Below, piece by piece: positions 53,195-63,147 of a DNA stretch of 64,000 bases. Source of the DNA: Haloferax sp. Q22 (GTDB taxonomy: Archaea; Halobacteriota; Halobacteria; Halobacteriales; Haloferacaceae); NCBI RefSeq assembly GCF_001482285.1, contig NZ_LOEP01000009.1, positions 1 to 64,000 on the forward strand, read 5' to 3'. Each line of letters opens with the position of its first letter. Within the stretch, counting starts at the first letter, position 1. The translations under genes were made by a program, and so were the position numbers. The notes beneath the pieces are model-generated. The model was not told the DNA's origin. It made no database searches and worked only from the letters and a program-made list of their open reading frames with translations.

Positions 53195-53338
53195 TTACCA
53201 GAGCTGGACCGCCGGCGTCCCGCAGTCGTCGCAGACGATGGCGTCGTTGTCTTTGTAGCTCCCCGTCACGAGGTCGCCGTCGCAGTAGGTGCAGTCCTCT
53301 TCGTCGAACGAATTGAGCAGGTACGCGGATTCGGCCAT
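53195..53338 (-). CDS. Small zinc-finger protein (47 aa)
   Basis: A 47-residue protein with two cysteine pairs (CTYC and CDDC, spaced by about 18 residues, second followed by G), a zinc-ribbon pattern common in haloarchaeal micro-proteins. It begins MAESAYLLNSFDEEDCTYC and ends TPAVQLW. GATATATC at 53382-53389 is a TATA-like element about 45 bases before the start. Such proteins act in stress responses, biofilm and swarming in Haloferax; the target here is unknown. Confidence 0.75.
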   Translation of the reverse strand: MAESAYLLNSFDEEDCTYCDGDLVTGSYKDNDAIVCDDCGTPAVQLW

Positions 53339-53593
53339 ATCCGACGATTCGGCTCCAGTCGTAAGAACATTTCTCCGGTTCGATATATCGCGGTCCGTGA
53401 CACTCCCGAGAACTGTCCGGTTCGAGCCGCCGTTTCGTCGGCGACGGCCACGGCTCACGACGCGGGACTGCAAAACGGTGAATCCCGGGGGAACGGTGGT
53501 GGGATGCCCGGTGCGGTGGTGGTGATGGATTGTCCGGGCGCAGGAAGCTCCCCGGAGGAGGTGGGGACGCGTTGAGGGGGAGGCGAGCCGGAC

Positions 53594-54250
53594 TTAGTAG
53601 CCCAGTTGCTCGCGGATGAGGACGACGGTGGTGCGGCCCTCTTCGACTTCCTGCCGGAAGATGAGCTGCTTCGCAATCATCGATTCGACGCCGTAGGCCT
53701 CCTTCGCGCGCTCGTTTTCGAGGGGGTACGCGACGGATTCGAGGCGGTCGAGCGCGTCGTCGAGCGTCGGCACGATTTTGTTGACGCCGCTGACGATGAC
53801 GACGTTGCTGGCGGCGAAGGGGTACGCGCCGATGCGGCTCCCGGAGAGGTCCGCGGCGACGAGGTCGCCCGTCTGCGAGATGGCGTTGATGCCGCCGAGG
53901 AAGTAGTCGGCGGTCTGGGAGTCGCGGCGGGCGGCCTGTCGCTCCGCGTCGTCGTCGATGCTCCAAATCTGGTCCGGCAGGCTCTCCCACTCGTGGTCGC
54001 CCTCGCTCAGATAGTCGTCGAACCCGATTTCTTCGAGGGTGGTCGAGTGGCCGTTCATCACGGAGACGCCGGCGGGGATGTGCGACTGCAGGGTTTCGAG
54101 CGCCTCGTCGGCCGTGTCGACGACGACGACGTCGAACCCGCTCGCTTCGAGGTTCTCGACGGTCGCTTCGACGGTCTCGTCGTCGGGGAGTTGGTCGAGT
54201 TCTGCGTCGATGTCGGCGTCGTCTGCGTAGTCGGATTTCTGTTGAGACAT
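53594..54250 (-). CDS. LUD-domain (LutC/YkgG-like) protein
   Basis: A 218-residue protein with the lactate-utilisation LUD fold: GVSVMNGHSTTLEEIG, QTADYFLGGINAISQTGDLVAADLSGSR and VVIVSGVNKIVPTLDDALDRL. In bacteria LutC helps oxidise lactate with LutAB iron-sulfur partners. Those partners are not adjacent, so it may act alone in a different role. A 218-residue length is normal for the stand-alone form. Confidence 0.82.
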   Translation of the reverse strand: MSQQKSDYADDADIDAELDQLPDDETVEATVENLEASGFDVVVVDTADEALETLQSHIPAGVSVMNGHSTTLEEIGFDDYLSEGDHEWESLPDQIWSIDDDAERQAARRDSQTADYFLGGINAISQTGDLVAADLSGSRIGAYPFAASNVVIVSGVNKIVPTLDDALDRLESVAYPLENERAKEAYGVESMIAKQLIFRQEVEEGRTTVVLIREQLGY

Positions 54251-54412
54251 GTGTGAGTGTGGTGGTGGAGTTCGGTGGGTGCTCCGACGAACGTGTGTAG
54301 CGCCTATCGGGTGTTAAACGCTCGCTGACGGTGGTGTCAGGTGGTTACAGACGTGTTACCGGGATCGCTGGCGACCGGTCGCCGATGTGGTGACTCCCCT
54401 CCGCGACTCCCC

Positions 54413-55963
54413 TTACTCTAGCCCGAGCGCATCGCAGAGCGCCGCAACGTCGAGGTTGTCGGCGACGAGCGCGGCGGCGCGGTCGTAGGGGTCGCCCGAC
54501 GCGCCGGCGTCCGCGTCCCCTTCGGCCCTTCCCATCCCGCGTGTCGCCCCCGACGCTCCCGCCGTCGGTCGGTCGCGCCCGGCCGACTCGTACACGGCGT
54601 CCACGAACGCGTTCCGCGGCGAGTCGTTGGCGAACAGGTCGTGAATGTACGTCCCCGCGACCCGCCCGAGCGCCGCGCCGTCGCCCGAAACCGGGGTCGC
54701 GTCGCCGACGATTCGGCTGTCGCCCATGTGTATCTCGTAGCCGTCGACGGCCCCCGTCGCGCCGGCCAGCGGTCCCGCGCCGTCGAACTCGACCGAGACG
54801 GGTTCGACCCGCTTGTCGCGGGAGAATCGCGTGACTACCGGCAGCAGACCGAACCCCTCGACCGTCTCGTCGGCCGCCGTCCCCTCGATATCGGCGTTCT
54901 CGATGGTCTCGCCGAGCAGTTGGTAGCCGCCGCAGATGCCGACGACCGGGCCGTCGAAGTCCGCGAGTTCGTCGCCGAAGCCGGCGTCTCGAAGTGCGAG
55001 CAGGTCGTCGACCGTGTTCTTGCTTCCGGGGAGGACCACCCCGTCGATACCGTCGAGTGTCGCGTCGAGCGGGAGGTAGGCGACCCGGACGCCCGGCGTC
55101 TCGGCCAGCGGGCCGAAGTCCGTCGCGTTCGAGATGCGCGGGAGTCGCGGCACGCCGATAGTGACCGCGTGCTCGGCCGCGACGCCGTCGTCGTCGCCGA
55201 CGGTGGCGCGCTCGCCTTCCGCGGGGAGCGCGAGGCTGTCTTCCTCCGGGAGACCGGGGTCGTCGTAGGGAAGCACGCCGAGGACGGGCACGCCGGTCCG
55301 CTCCTCGATTTCGTCGAGCCCCGGTTCGAGGAGGCTCGGGTCGCCGCGGAACTTCGTGATGACCGCGCCGACGACTCGCTCGCGCACGTCTTCGGGGAGC
55401 AGTTCGAGCGTTCCCAGCAGGCTGGCGAAGACGCCGCCGCGCTCGATGTCGGCCGCGATGAGGATGTCGGCGTCGGCGAAGCGGGTGGTCTCGATGTTCG
55501 CCAAATCGCGATCGTGGAGGTTTATCTCGGCAATCGAGCCGGCCCCCTCGGCGACGACCACGTCCGACTCGGTCGCCAGCCGACGATGCGATTCGACCGC
55601 CGCCTTGCGGGCGTCGTCCCAGTGGGTCGCGTAGTAGTCGCCCGCGGAGTTGAGGCCGACCGCTCGGCCGTGGACGACCAGTTGCGAGGTGCCGTCGCCG
55701 TGGGGCTTGAGCAGGACCGGGTTGTGGTCGGTCGTCGGCGCGACCCGCGCGGCGCGGGCCTGCACGTACTGCGAGACGCCGATTTCGCCGAAGCCGTCGC
55801 CGTCGGCGGTCGCGACTGCGCGGGCGTTGTTGCTCATGTTCTGCGCCTTGAACGGCGCGACCGAGAGGCCGCGGTCGGCGAACAGGCGACAGAGTCCGGC
55901 CGCGACGGTGCTCTTGCCCACGTGGCTCGCGGTCCCCGCGACGAGGAGGGTCGGCGTCGTCAT
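54413..55963 (-). CDS. cobQ: Cobyric acid synthase
   Basis: A 516-residue protein. An N-terminal ATP-binding domain opens with [21 protein letters not shown] and [10 protein letters not shown]; a C-terminal triad glutamine amidotransferase domain has [13 protein letters not shown] (nucleophile Cys) and GTYIHDLF (His). It amidates adenosylcobyrinic acid diamide during cobalamin synthesis. A Gly/Ala/Asp-rich insert (about 455-480) is a haloarchaeal addition. ATG at 55963 chosen since the P-loop follows at once. No other cob/cbi gene is adjacent. Confidence 0.93.
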   Translation of the reverse strand: MTTPTLLVAGTASHVGKSTVAAGLCRLFADRGLSVAPFKAQNMSNNARAVATADGDGFGEIGVSQYVQARAARVAPTTDHNPVLLKPHGDGTSQLVVHGRAVGLNSAGDYYATHWDDARKAAVESHRRLATESDVVVAEGAGSIAEINLHDRDLANIETTRFADADILIAADIERGGVFASLLGTLELLPEDVRERVVGAVITKFRGDPSLLEPGLDEIEERTGVPVLGVLPYDDPGLPEEDSLALPAEGERATVGDDDGVAAEHAVTIGVPRLPRISNATDFGPLAETPGVRVAYLPLDATLDGIDGVVLPGSKNTVDDLLALRDAGFGDELADFDGPVVGICGGYQLLGETIENADIEGTAADETVEGFGLLPVVTRFSRDKRVEPVSVEFDGAGPLAGATGAVDGYEIHMGDSRIVGDATPVSGDGAALGRVAGTYIHDLFANDSPRNAFVDAVYESAGRDRPTAGASGATRGMGRAEGDADAGASGDPYDRAAALVADNLDVAALCDALGLE

Positions 55964-56158
55964 CTGCCGGGAGTCAGGGCCGCGCGGTTCAAAGGTGTTC
56001 GTTTCGGCGGCGCGAAGGGGAGTCCGCGCCTGCTCCAGTGGAGGGGCCAAACCACTCGCCGACGACCTTCCCCGCCATACTGTGGTGGTCACGTCGGTTT
56101 TGTGAAATGTTGCCGGAAGTGGTGCGTTTAGTTCGCTCGACTGCCCGGTCTATCATGA

Positions 56159-57775
56159 ATGAAGAAACAGTTACTCGTGACGGACTTCCTCGACCGGGCT
56201 CGGACGTACTACGGCGATTATGAGGCCATCGTCGGCGTCGACGGTGAGCGCTTTACCTACGCGCAGTTCGGCGAGCGGGTGGACAGGTTTTCAGCAGCGC
56301 TCCAATCCCACGGCGTCGAGAAGGGCGACCGGGTCGCGGTGCTCGACCCGAACACGCACTACCACCTCGAAGCGGCCTTCGGTGCGATGCAGTGCGGCGC
56401 GCTCCACGTCCCGCTGAACTACCGACTCACGACCGAGGACTACGAGTACCTGCTCTCGGACTCCGGCGCGAGCGTAGTCTACGCCGACTACCAGTACGCG
56501 GGCAAAATCGAGGCCGTCCGCGACGACGTGCCCGCTGAGGTGTTCGTGACGAACGACCCCGCCGCCGTCGACGGCGACTGGCTCGACTTCGAGGCGTTCC
56601 TCGACGACGCGGACGCCGACGACTACGAGCGCCCCGAGATGTCCGAGGACGAACTCATCACCATCAACTACACCTCGGGGACGACCGGCGACCCGAAGGG
56701 AGTCTGCCGCACCCACCGCACCGAGTCGCTCCACGCCCAACTGGTGACGATTCACCACCACATCGCGGACGACGACGTGTATCTCTGGACGCTCCCGATG
56801 TTCCACGTCAACGGCTGGGGCCACATCTACGCCGTCACCGGCCGCGGCGCGAAACACGTCTGCACCCGCGGAGTCGACGCCGAGCACGTGTTCGACGCCA
56901 TCGCCACCGAGGACGTGTCCTTCTTCTGCTGTGCGCCGACCGTGCTGTCCATCCTGCGCGAGTACGCCGAGGAACACGACCCGGCTTACACCGGCGACAA
57001 CCCGGTCCGCGTGACCGCCGCCGGGAGCGCCGCGCCGAGCGCGACGATTCGTCACACCGAATCCGAGTTCGGCTGGGAGTTCACCCAACTCTACGGCGCG
57101 ACCGAAACCGGCCCGCTCATCGCCACCTCGGACGCGAACCGTCTCATCCCCAACGAGGGCGGCCTGCGCTTCTCGCTCAAACAGCGGCAGGGCGTCGCCC
57201 CGCTCGGGACCGACCTGCGCGTCGTCGACGAGGACGGCGAGCGGGTCCCGCGCGACGACGCCACCATCGGCGAGGTGGTCGTCCGCGGCAATCAGGTGAT
57301 GGAGAAGTACTGGAACAAGCCCGACGAGACCCACGACGCGTTCAACGACCGCCTCGAAGGCTGGTACCACACCGGCGACCTCGCCGTCGTCAACGAGGAC
57401 GGCATGATAGCGATTCAGGACCGCAAGAAGGACATCATCATCTCCGGCGGAGAGAACATCTCCTCGGTCGAACTGGAGGACACGCTGTTCGACCACGACG
57501 CCGTCGGCGACGTGGCGGTCATCCCCGCGCCGTCCGAGAAGTGGGGCGAGACGCCGAAGGCGTTCGTCGTCCCCGCGAACGGCGACGTGGAGCACCCCGG
57601 CGTCACCGCCGAGGAACTGACCGAGTACACCCGCGACCGCCTCGCCGGCTACAAGGCCATCCGCGAGTTCGAGTTCGTCGAGGAGATTCCCAAGACCGCG
57701 ACCGGAAAGATTCAGAAGTACGAACTCCGCAAGCGCGAGTGGGACGACGAAGAGCGGATGGTCGGTCAGGGGTAG
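56159..57775 (+). CDS. AMP-forming acyl-CoA synthetase/ligase
   Basis: A 538-residue ANL-superfamily enzyme with the AMP motif YTSGTTGDPKG (171-181), QLYGATETGP, GWYHTGDLAVVNEDG, DRKKDIIISGGENISSVE and the catalytic lysine near the end (KTATGKIQKYELR). It activates a medium- or long-chain, or aromatic, carboxylic acid to its CoA ester. The substrate cannot be read from sequence. It stands alone, with 125 bp before the kinase gene. Confidence 0.9.
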   Translation: MKKQLLVTDFLDRARTYYGDYEAIVGVDGERFTYAQFGERVDRFSAALQSHGVEKGDRVAVLDPNTHYHLEAAFGAMQCGALHVPLNYRLTTEDYEYLLSDSGASVVYADYQYAGKIEAVRDDVPAEVFVTNDPAAVDGDWLDFEAFLDDADADDYERPEMSEDELITINYTSGTTGDPKGVCRTHRTESLHAQLVTIHHHIADDDVYLWTLPMFHVNGWGHIYAVTGRGAKHVCTRGVDAEHVFDAIATEDVSFFCCAPTVLSILREYAEEHDPAYTGDNPVRVTAAGSAAPSATIRHTESEFGWEFTQLYGATETGPLIATSDANRLIPNEGGLRFSLKQRQGVAPLGTDLRVVDEDGERVPRDDATIGEVVVRGNQVMEKYWNKPDETHDAFNDRLEGWYHTGDLAVVNEDGMIAIQDRKKDIIISGGENISSVELEDTLFDHDAVGDVAVIPAPSEKWGETPKAFVVPANGDVEHPGVTAEELTEYTRDRLAGYKAIREFEFVEEIPKTATGKIQKYELRKREWDDEERMVGQG

Positions 57776-57901
57776 GTGGCGACTCGTCGCCCGCCGAACC
57801 CTGACTCAGCCACCCGTCAGACCGTTTCGATTTCCGTCTTCCGATAGTCCGACCGTTCGCCCGCAAGATATTATTGGCTCTCTGAATATCTCGTATCTAA
57901 C

Positions 57902-60517
57902 ATGTTTCCCCCGAGTTCAGGGAGCACCTCCGCCGGCGAGATTCTCTACGTTGCGGCCGACGGCGCTGCTTCCGATTCGGTCGTCTCAGCGCTTCGGGGC
58001 GCCTTCGAGCGTCCGGTCGCGCATGCTGAGAGCGCCGACGCCGCGCGCTCTGCGCTCGCCGACCGGCCCGTCTCCTGTCTCGTCGTCGCCGCCGCCCTCC
58101 CCGACGGAACCGACTTGGACACGCTCGTCTCCTCCGACGACGACGCTCGCACCGGGTTCCCGGTGGTCGTCTACGCCGCCGCCGGCGACGAGGCGTTCGC
58201 CGCCCGTGCCGTCTCGCTCGGCGTCGACGACTATCTGGTCCGCGACGACGCCGACGACTCCCACGCGGACCTCGTCAAGTCGGTCCGGTCGCTCGTGGAC
58301 TCCGATATCGGGGACTCCCGTCCCGACACACGGAGTCACCGCGTCATCGTCGAGGCGATGGAAGACGGCGCGTTCGTCCTCGACGAGGACTGCCGCGTCG
58401 AGTACGTGAACCCCCGAATCGAGGCGATAACGGGGCGAACCTCCGAGTCGCTCCGCGGCGAGCAGTTCGAGTCGCTCGTCGACGCCGGCCTGTTCCCCGC
58501 CGACGAGTACGAGCGGTACCAGAACGCCGTCTCGCGCGTCCTCTCCGAGGGCACCACCGAGCGCCTCGACGTTCGGTTCGTCGACGCCGAGGGCGACCCG
58601 CGGTTGTTCGAACTCTTGCTTTCGCCGGCCGCCGACGGTGAGAAGGTGACCGGCGTCGTCGGCATCCCGCGAGACGTGACCGACCGCGAGGTCGCCACCA
58701 CCCAGCGGGGCGAACTGCTCGAACGCATGACGGACGCCTTCTTCGCCCTCGACACTGACTGGCGTTTCGTTTACTTCAACGACCGCGCGAGAACCGTCTT
58801 CAGCGAGATCCGAGAACCGGACCTCGGCGAGTGCATCTGGGACCTCTACCCGTCAGTCGTCGACACCGAACCGTATGAGAAGTACCACGAGGCGATGCGG
58901 ACGCAGGAGCCGGTGACGTTCGAGACTTACGCCGAGCAGCACGACGGCTGGTTTGAGGTCCGGGCGTACCCCTCGCCGTCGGGACTGTCAGTCTATTTCC
59001 GCGACGTGACGACGCGGAAGCGCTACTTCCAGGCCCTCGAATCGACCAATCAGCGCCTCGAGACGCTGCTGCAGAACCTGCCGGTCATCCTCTCGGCGTT
59101 CGACTCCGAGGGCGTGTTCACCTTGTCCGAAGGGGCCGGTCTGGAGGCGCTCGGCCGCGACTCCGGCGAGGTGGTCGGCCGGTCCGCCTTCGACCTGTAC
59201 GACGACACCCCCGCGGCCACCGACGCCATCGCCCGCGGCCTGTCGGGCGAGGCGGTCGACACGCGAATCGAGTACCGCGGCGCGGTCTACGACGTGTGGT
59301 ACCGCCCCGTCTTCGACGACGACGGCGAGGTGTCGAAGCTCCTCGGCGTCGCCATCGACGTCACCAATCGCGCCCGGTTGGAGGACGGTCTCCGGTCGCT
59401 ACAGGTGGTCACGAGAGATCTCATTCTCACCGAGAGCGTCGAGGAGGTCGCGGCGCTGGCGGTCGAGGCCGTCCCCGAACTCGTCCCCGATACCGAGGCC
59501 GCCATCTGGCTCGCCGACGACGGCGGGGGGCTGTCGCCGGCCGCTTCGACCGGCGACGGGTTCGAGTCGGCGGTTCGAATCGAGACCGTCCCGGGCGGTT
59601 CCGATTCGGACGCGATCACCCGAGTCGACTCCGCGGCCGTCGATGACCGACTCCTTCCTCCCGAGTCGGACGCGGCGTCGGTCCTCCGCGTCCCGCTCGG
59701 GAGCCACGGTCTTCTCGTCGTCTCGACCGACGCCGACGCGTTCCTCGACGTGAACGTGGACCTGCTCGAACTCTTCGGCTCGACGGCCGCCACCGCGCTC
59801 TCGGGAACCGTCCGCGAACAGGAACTCCGCAACCGCGAGGCGGACCTCGCCGCGGCCAACGAGCGGCTCGACGATTTCGTCTCTATCGTCGCCCACGACC
59901 TCCGAAACCCGCTCGCGGTCGCCACCGGTTACCTTGACCTCGGGATTGAGTCGGGCGAGCGGGCGCACCTCGAACGCGCCGCCAACGCGGTCGAACGGAT
60001 GTCCGAGCTGGTCGACGAGGTTCTCGACCTCGCTCGCCAGCGGACGCCCGTGGTCGACGCCAAACCCGTCGACCTCGCCCGCATCGTCGACCACGCGTGG
60101 CGCTTCGTCGACACCGGCGACACGACGCTCGTCCGCGGGGAACTGTTCGTCGTCGAGGGCGACGACGGCCGCCTGCTCAGGCTCTTCGAGAACCTCTTTC
60201 GGAACGCCGTCGAGCACGCGGAGCCGCCCGACGACCCGCTCGCCGTCCGCATCGGAGCGCTCGACGACTGCACCGGGTTCTACGTCGAGGACAACGGCGT
60301 CGGAATCCCCGAAGAAATCCGCGAACGCGTCTTCAACCACGGCTACACCACGACGCCACGGGGAACTGGTTACGGCCTCGCTATCGTCCGCGACATCGCC
60401 GACGCCCACGGCTGGTCCGTCTCGCTCGCCGAGTCAGTTGAGGGCGGCGCGCGGTTCGAGTTCGTGACGCAGTCGGGACGACCGACGACGACCGATTCAG
60501 AGGGTTCGAACGACTGA
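57902..60517 (+). CDS. Multi-domain sensor histidine kinase (REC-like, PAS x3, GAF)
   Basis: An 871-residue soluble kinase. Order: receiver-like domain (about 15-135) in which the phospho-accepting Asp is replaced (CLVVAAALPDG), three PAS domains (about 150-265, 270-380, 390-500), GAF-like domain (505-640), dimerisation/phosphoacceptor with His665 (FVSIVAHDLRNPLAVATGY), and ATP-binding domain (NLFRNAVEHA, VEDNGVGIPEE, GTGYGLAIVRDI). No membrane segment, so it senses a cytoplasmic signal such as redox, gas or light. No response regulator is adjacent. AATATCTCGTATCTAAC before the ATG may be the promoter. Confidence 0.88.
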   Translation: MFPPSSGSTSAGEILYVAADGAASDSVVSALRGAFERPVAHAESADAARSALADRPVSCLVVAAALPDGTDLDTLVSSDDDARTGFPVVVYAAAGDEAFAARAVSLGVDDYLVRDDADDSHADLVKSVRSLVDSDIGDSRPDTRSHRVIVEAMEDGAFVLDEDCRVEYVNPRIEAITGRTSESLRGEQFESLVDAGLFPADEYERYQNAVSRVLSEGTTERLDVRFVDAEGDPRLFELLLSPAADGEKVTGVVGIPRDVTDREVATTQRGELLERMTDAFFALDTDWRFVYFNDRARTVFSEIREPDLGECIWDLYPSVVDTEPYEKYHEAMRTQEPVTFETYAEQHDGWFEVRAYPSPSGLSVYFRDVTTRKRYFQALESTNQRLETLLQNLPVILSAFDSEGVFTLSEGAGLEALGRDSGEVVGRSAFDLYDDTPAATDAIARGLSGEAVDTRIEYRGAVYDVWYRPVFDDDGEVSKLLGVAIDVTNRARLEDGLRSLQVVTRDLILTESVEEVAALAVEAVPELVPDTEAAIWLADDGGGLSPAASTGDGFESAVRIETVPGGSDSDAITRVDSAAVDDRLLPPESDAASVLRVPLGSHGLLVVSTDADAFLDVNVDLLELFGSTAATALSGTVREQELRNREADLAAANERLDDFVSIVAHDLRNPLAVATGYLDLGIESGERAHLERAANAVERMSELVDEVLDLARQRTPVVDAKPVDLARIVDHAWRFVDTGDTTLVRGELFVVEGDDGRLLRLFENLFRNAVEHAEPPDDPLAVRIGALDDCTGFYVEDNGVGIPEEIRERVFNHGYTTTPRGTGYGLAIVRDIADAHGWSVSLAESVEGGARFEFVTQSGRPTTTDSEGSND

Positions 60518-60695
60518 CGCACAGGAGACTCATCGCCGAACGGACTCTGTGGCGGCGGTTCCGAGCCCCACCGTGCTCGATTCGCCCGACAACTGAGTTT
60601 TGCGTCCGAACCGACGACCGAATCAGAGGGTATGGGTTCTCAAACGCTGACTTTCGGTCGTTCTCGATTCCTTAGATTCGGAAATCACGCTCTCT

Positions 60696-60702
60696 TTATA
60701 TG
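60696..60702 (+). promoter_or_regulatory. TATA box of the doxX-like gene
   Basis: TTATATG at about 60696-60702 in an AT-rich patch, about 40 bases before the ATG at 60742. AGGTGA just ahead of the start is a Shine-Dalgarno-like site. Confidence 0.5.
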
Positions 60703-60741
60703 CTCTGGGGGGTCGTTCGTTCACTTGTTAGGTGAAAGACA

Positions 60742-61263
60742 ATGGCCGCTAACTCACAAATCGAGATGCTGGGGAACAGAATGGACTTCGACTACTCGCA
60801 GGGCGTCACGGGCTACGTGCTCGTGCTGACCCGCCTCATCACCGGCTACTGGTTCTTCCACGCCGGTGTGACGAAGCTCGGCGGCTTCAACGCCGCGGGC
60901 TACCTCGCGAACGCCCCCGCCGCCTCGCCGCTGCAGGGCTTCTTCGCGTGGGCCGCCGCGACCCCGTGGCTCCTCGAGTTCACGAACTTCATGATTCCCG
61001 TCGGTGAGACGCTCATCGGCCTCGGGCTCATCGTGGGTGCCCTCGTCCGGCTCGCCGCCTTCTTCGGTGGCGTCCTGATGGTGTTCTTCTACCTGGGGAA
61101 CGCCGACTGGGGCCACGGCCTGGTCAACGGCGACCTGTTCGGCCTCATGATGTTCGCCATCGTCGGCACGCTCGCGGCGGGCCGCATCCTCGGCCTCGAC
61201 GCCATCATCGAGAAGATGGAGTTCGTCCAGCAGCGCCCCGTGCTCAAGTACCTCCTCGGCTGA
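60742..61263 (+). CDS. DoxX-family membrane protein
   Basis: A 173-residue protein with four membrane helices and the DoxX pattern (LVLTRLITGYWFFHAGVTKL, FMIPVGETLIGLGLIVGALV, LAAFFGGVLMVFFYLGN). DoxX relatives are quinol oxidase subunits or redox-linked membrane proteins; most haloarchaeal members are uncharacterised. Its promoter looks strong. Confidence 0.85.
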   Translation: MAANSQIEMLGNRMDFDYSQGVTGYVLVLTRLITGYWFFHAGVTKLGGFNAAGYLANAPAASPLQGFFAWAAATPWLLEFTNFMIPVGETLIGLGLIVGALVRLAAFFGGVLMVFFYLGNADWGHGLVNGDLFGLMMFAIVGTLAAGRILGLDAIIEKMEFVQQRPVLKYLLG

Positions 61264-61385
61264 GCGGGACCTTCCTTCCCCCGCGCGGCCCTGTCGGTGC
61301 GCCGCGGTGACCCACCAACTCCACCGCACCCGGCGCGCTTCGACGACCGAAAGAACGTGTGAACGACGAGACTGATTTTACCGGA

Positions 61386-62369
61386 TTACTTCCTGTCGAG
61401 CCTGCTGAGGCCCTGCCAAATCGCCTCGATGAGCCGCGCCTCTCCGCCGAGTTCACCCGTCGCGTCGTCTTCTCCCGCCGTCTCGCCCTCGTCCGCCGTC
61501 TCCCCGCCATCAACGTCGTCCCAGCCGCGGGCGATGGCGTCTTCGAGGACCGAAAGCGAGTGGTTCTCGAAGTTGTTCATACCCCGGAACGATTCGAGCG
61601 CCGCCGCGGCCTCGTCGTCGAACTCGCCGCTCGGCGTTCCGTCGTAGAAGCCGAGGTCCGACAGCGTTTCGAGGACCGATTCGGCCGTCTCGCCCGACAG
61701 CGACTGCATTTCGGCGGGCGCTTCGCGCTCCAAGAGCGTGATGTCGTACAGTTTGAACACGCGTTCGAGCTCGTCTATCGGGTGGTCGTGGTCGTCGACG
61801 CGCACGTCGACCCAGCGGTCGTTGCCGCCGTCGTAGCCGCCCTCGGGCTTGGCGATGTACATCGCCGCCGACTGCTCGCCGCGCTTGTCGCCGCCGGCGT
61901 CGTTGCCGGCGTGGAGCGCCGCGAGCAGGCGCTCGGGGAGGCCGCCGTCGGTCGTCTCGAACGCCTCGGCCATCGCGTCGAGCGTCGCCTCGTTTTCGAG
62001 GATGTTCCCCTGAACGGTGTAGTTGTCTCCTTGGACATCGCCGGCCACGTCGAAGCACTTGTCGCCGGTGAACGCCGCAATGCTCCCGTCCGCCCCCACG
62101 ACGCCGACCTGCCTGCTCGGGGCCTCGTCGTCGGCGTCGGTCAGTTCGTCGACGACTTCCTCCGCCGAGTGCCCCTCGCGCAGGAGGTCCAATCCGTCGG
62201 GGCCGTAGGCGACGTTTGCGAAGCTCTGGGTGGCGATTGCGCCGGCGTCCGCGCTGACGAACGGGACGACAGAGCCGACGCTCACGAACTTCGACTGGAC
62301 GGCCACGCCGACGGCGTCCTGTTCGGGGTCGCGGGCGACGATTGAGAAGGTCGACGGTCGCGGTGTCAT
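61386..62369 (-). CDS. DUF1028 Ntn-hydrolase-like protein with C-terminal PG-binding-like domain
   Basis: A 327-residue protein. The DUF1028 core (about 1-215) opens with TFSIVARDPEQDAVGVAVQSKF and has GAIATQSFANVAYG, KCFDVAGDVQGDNYTVQGN and RGEQSAAMYIAKPEGGYDG. The C-terminal 70 residues (SDLGFYDGTPSGEFDDEAAAALESFRGMNN) look like a peptidoglycan-binding-type helical module, odd in an organism without peptidoglycan. DUF1028 proteins often accompany amino-acid or peptide metabolism. Ends in an acidic GE/DE linker and LSRLDRK. Confidence 0.82.
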   Translation of the reverse strand: MTPRPSTFSIVARDPEQDAVGVAVQSKFVSVGSVVPFVSADAGAIATQSFANVAYGPDGLDLLREGHSAEEVVDELTDADDEAPSRQVGVVGADGSIAAFTGDKCFDVAGDVQGDNYTVQGNILENEATLDAMAEAFETTDGGLPERLLAALHAGNDAGGDKRGEQSAAMYIAKPEGGYDGGNDRWVDVRVDDHDHPIDELERVFKLYDITLLEREAPAEMQSLSGETAESVLETLSDLGFYDGTPSGEFDDEAAAALESFRGMNNFENHSLSVLEDAIARGWDDVDGGETADEGETAGEDDATGELGGEARLIEAIWQGLSRLDRK

Positions 62370-62480
62370 GGTCGGAACCGACGGACGCCGGGCGAATAAG
62401 GGTTCACCTCTCGGCGGAACCGTTGGAGAGGAGTGTTGTCGTCGCGTCGTCTGCTCGGCGGCCGCGCTCTCCGGCATGGG

Positions 62481-63080
62481 CTACGCCGAGATGCGGTCAA
62501 TGTGCGACTCGATGGCCGCCCGGAGCGACTCGATGGACTCGTCGGGTTCGAACACCGTCAGCCGGCGGGCGCGCGTCCCAGTCAGAATCGAGAGGAACAA
62601 CTCGGCCTCGGCGTCGAGGTCGATCGCTTCGAACTCGCCGGCCTCGACTCCGCGTTCGAGAATGTCCCGCAGGTGCGCCGTGAGTTCGTCGTCGATGTGG
62701 CGGTACTCATCGCGGTAGTCCTCGTCGTGCCGGGCGTTCATCCGCAGTTCGAACATCGATAGTTGGAGTCGGTAGGCCTCCTCGGAGAGCGTCTCGGGCA
62801 GGAGCGCGTCGACCAGCGTTTCGAGTTCTTCCCTGGGCGTGCGGTCCCCCCGCGGGAGGCCGTTCAGGAACTCCGCGAGGACGTAGTCGAGGAAGTCCAC
62901 CAGTAGCTCGTCTTTCCCGTCGTAGTGGTAGTACAGAAGCGCCTTGCTGTTCTCGAACTCGTCGGCGATGTCCTGCGTCGTCAGGTTGCCGTAGCCGTGT
63001 TTCCGTAACGCCCTGTACGTCGCCTCCATGATGCGCCGCTTCGCCGGCTCCAGCTCATCGGCGCGCCCGTCCCGCGTCAT
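62481..63080 (-). CDS. TetR-family transcriptional regulator
   Basis: A 199-residue regulator with a TetR N-terminal helix-turn-helix (about 15-60: RIMEATYRALRKHGYGNLTT, IADEFENSKALLYYHY) and a ligand domain ending in EPDESIESLRAAIESHIDRI. The C-terminal domain resembles the BetI/TetR_C_6 type. The target is unknown; no divergent partner lies beside it. ATG at 63080 chosen for the usual short N-terminus. Confidence 0.85.
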   Translation of the reverse strand: MTRDGRADELEPAKRRIMEATYRALRKHGYGNLTTQDIADEFENSKALLYYHYDGKDELLVDFLDYVLAEFLNGLPRGDRTPREELETLVDALLPETLSEEAYRLQLSMFELRMNARHDEDYRDEYRHIDDELTAHLRDILERGVEAGEFEAIDLDAEAELFLSILTGTRARRLTVFEPDESIESLRAAIESHIDRISA

Positions 63081-63147
63081 GCTAGGGGGTTCTCGTTGGA
63101 CGGAAGTGTCGTTTTCGGGTCGGTGCGGTCGGCGTTTGGGTTCCGAC

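Noticed and set aside
54251-56158. Cobalamin riboswitch near cobQ
   Set aside because: No riboswitch-like conserved core was seen on either strand around the gene.
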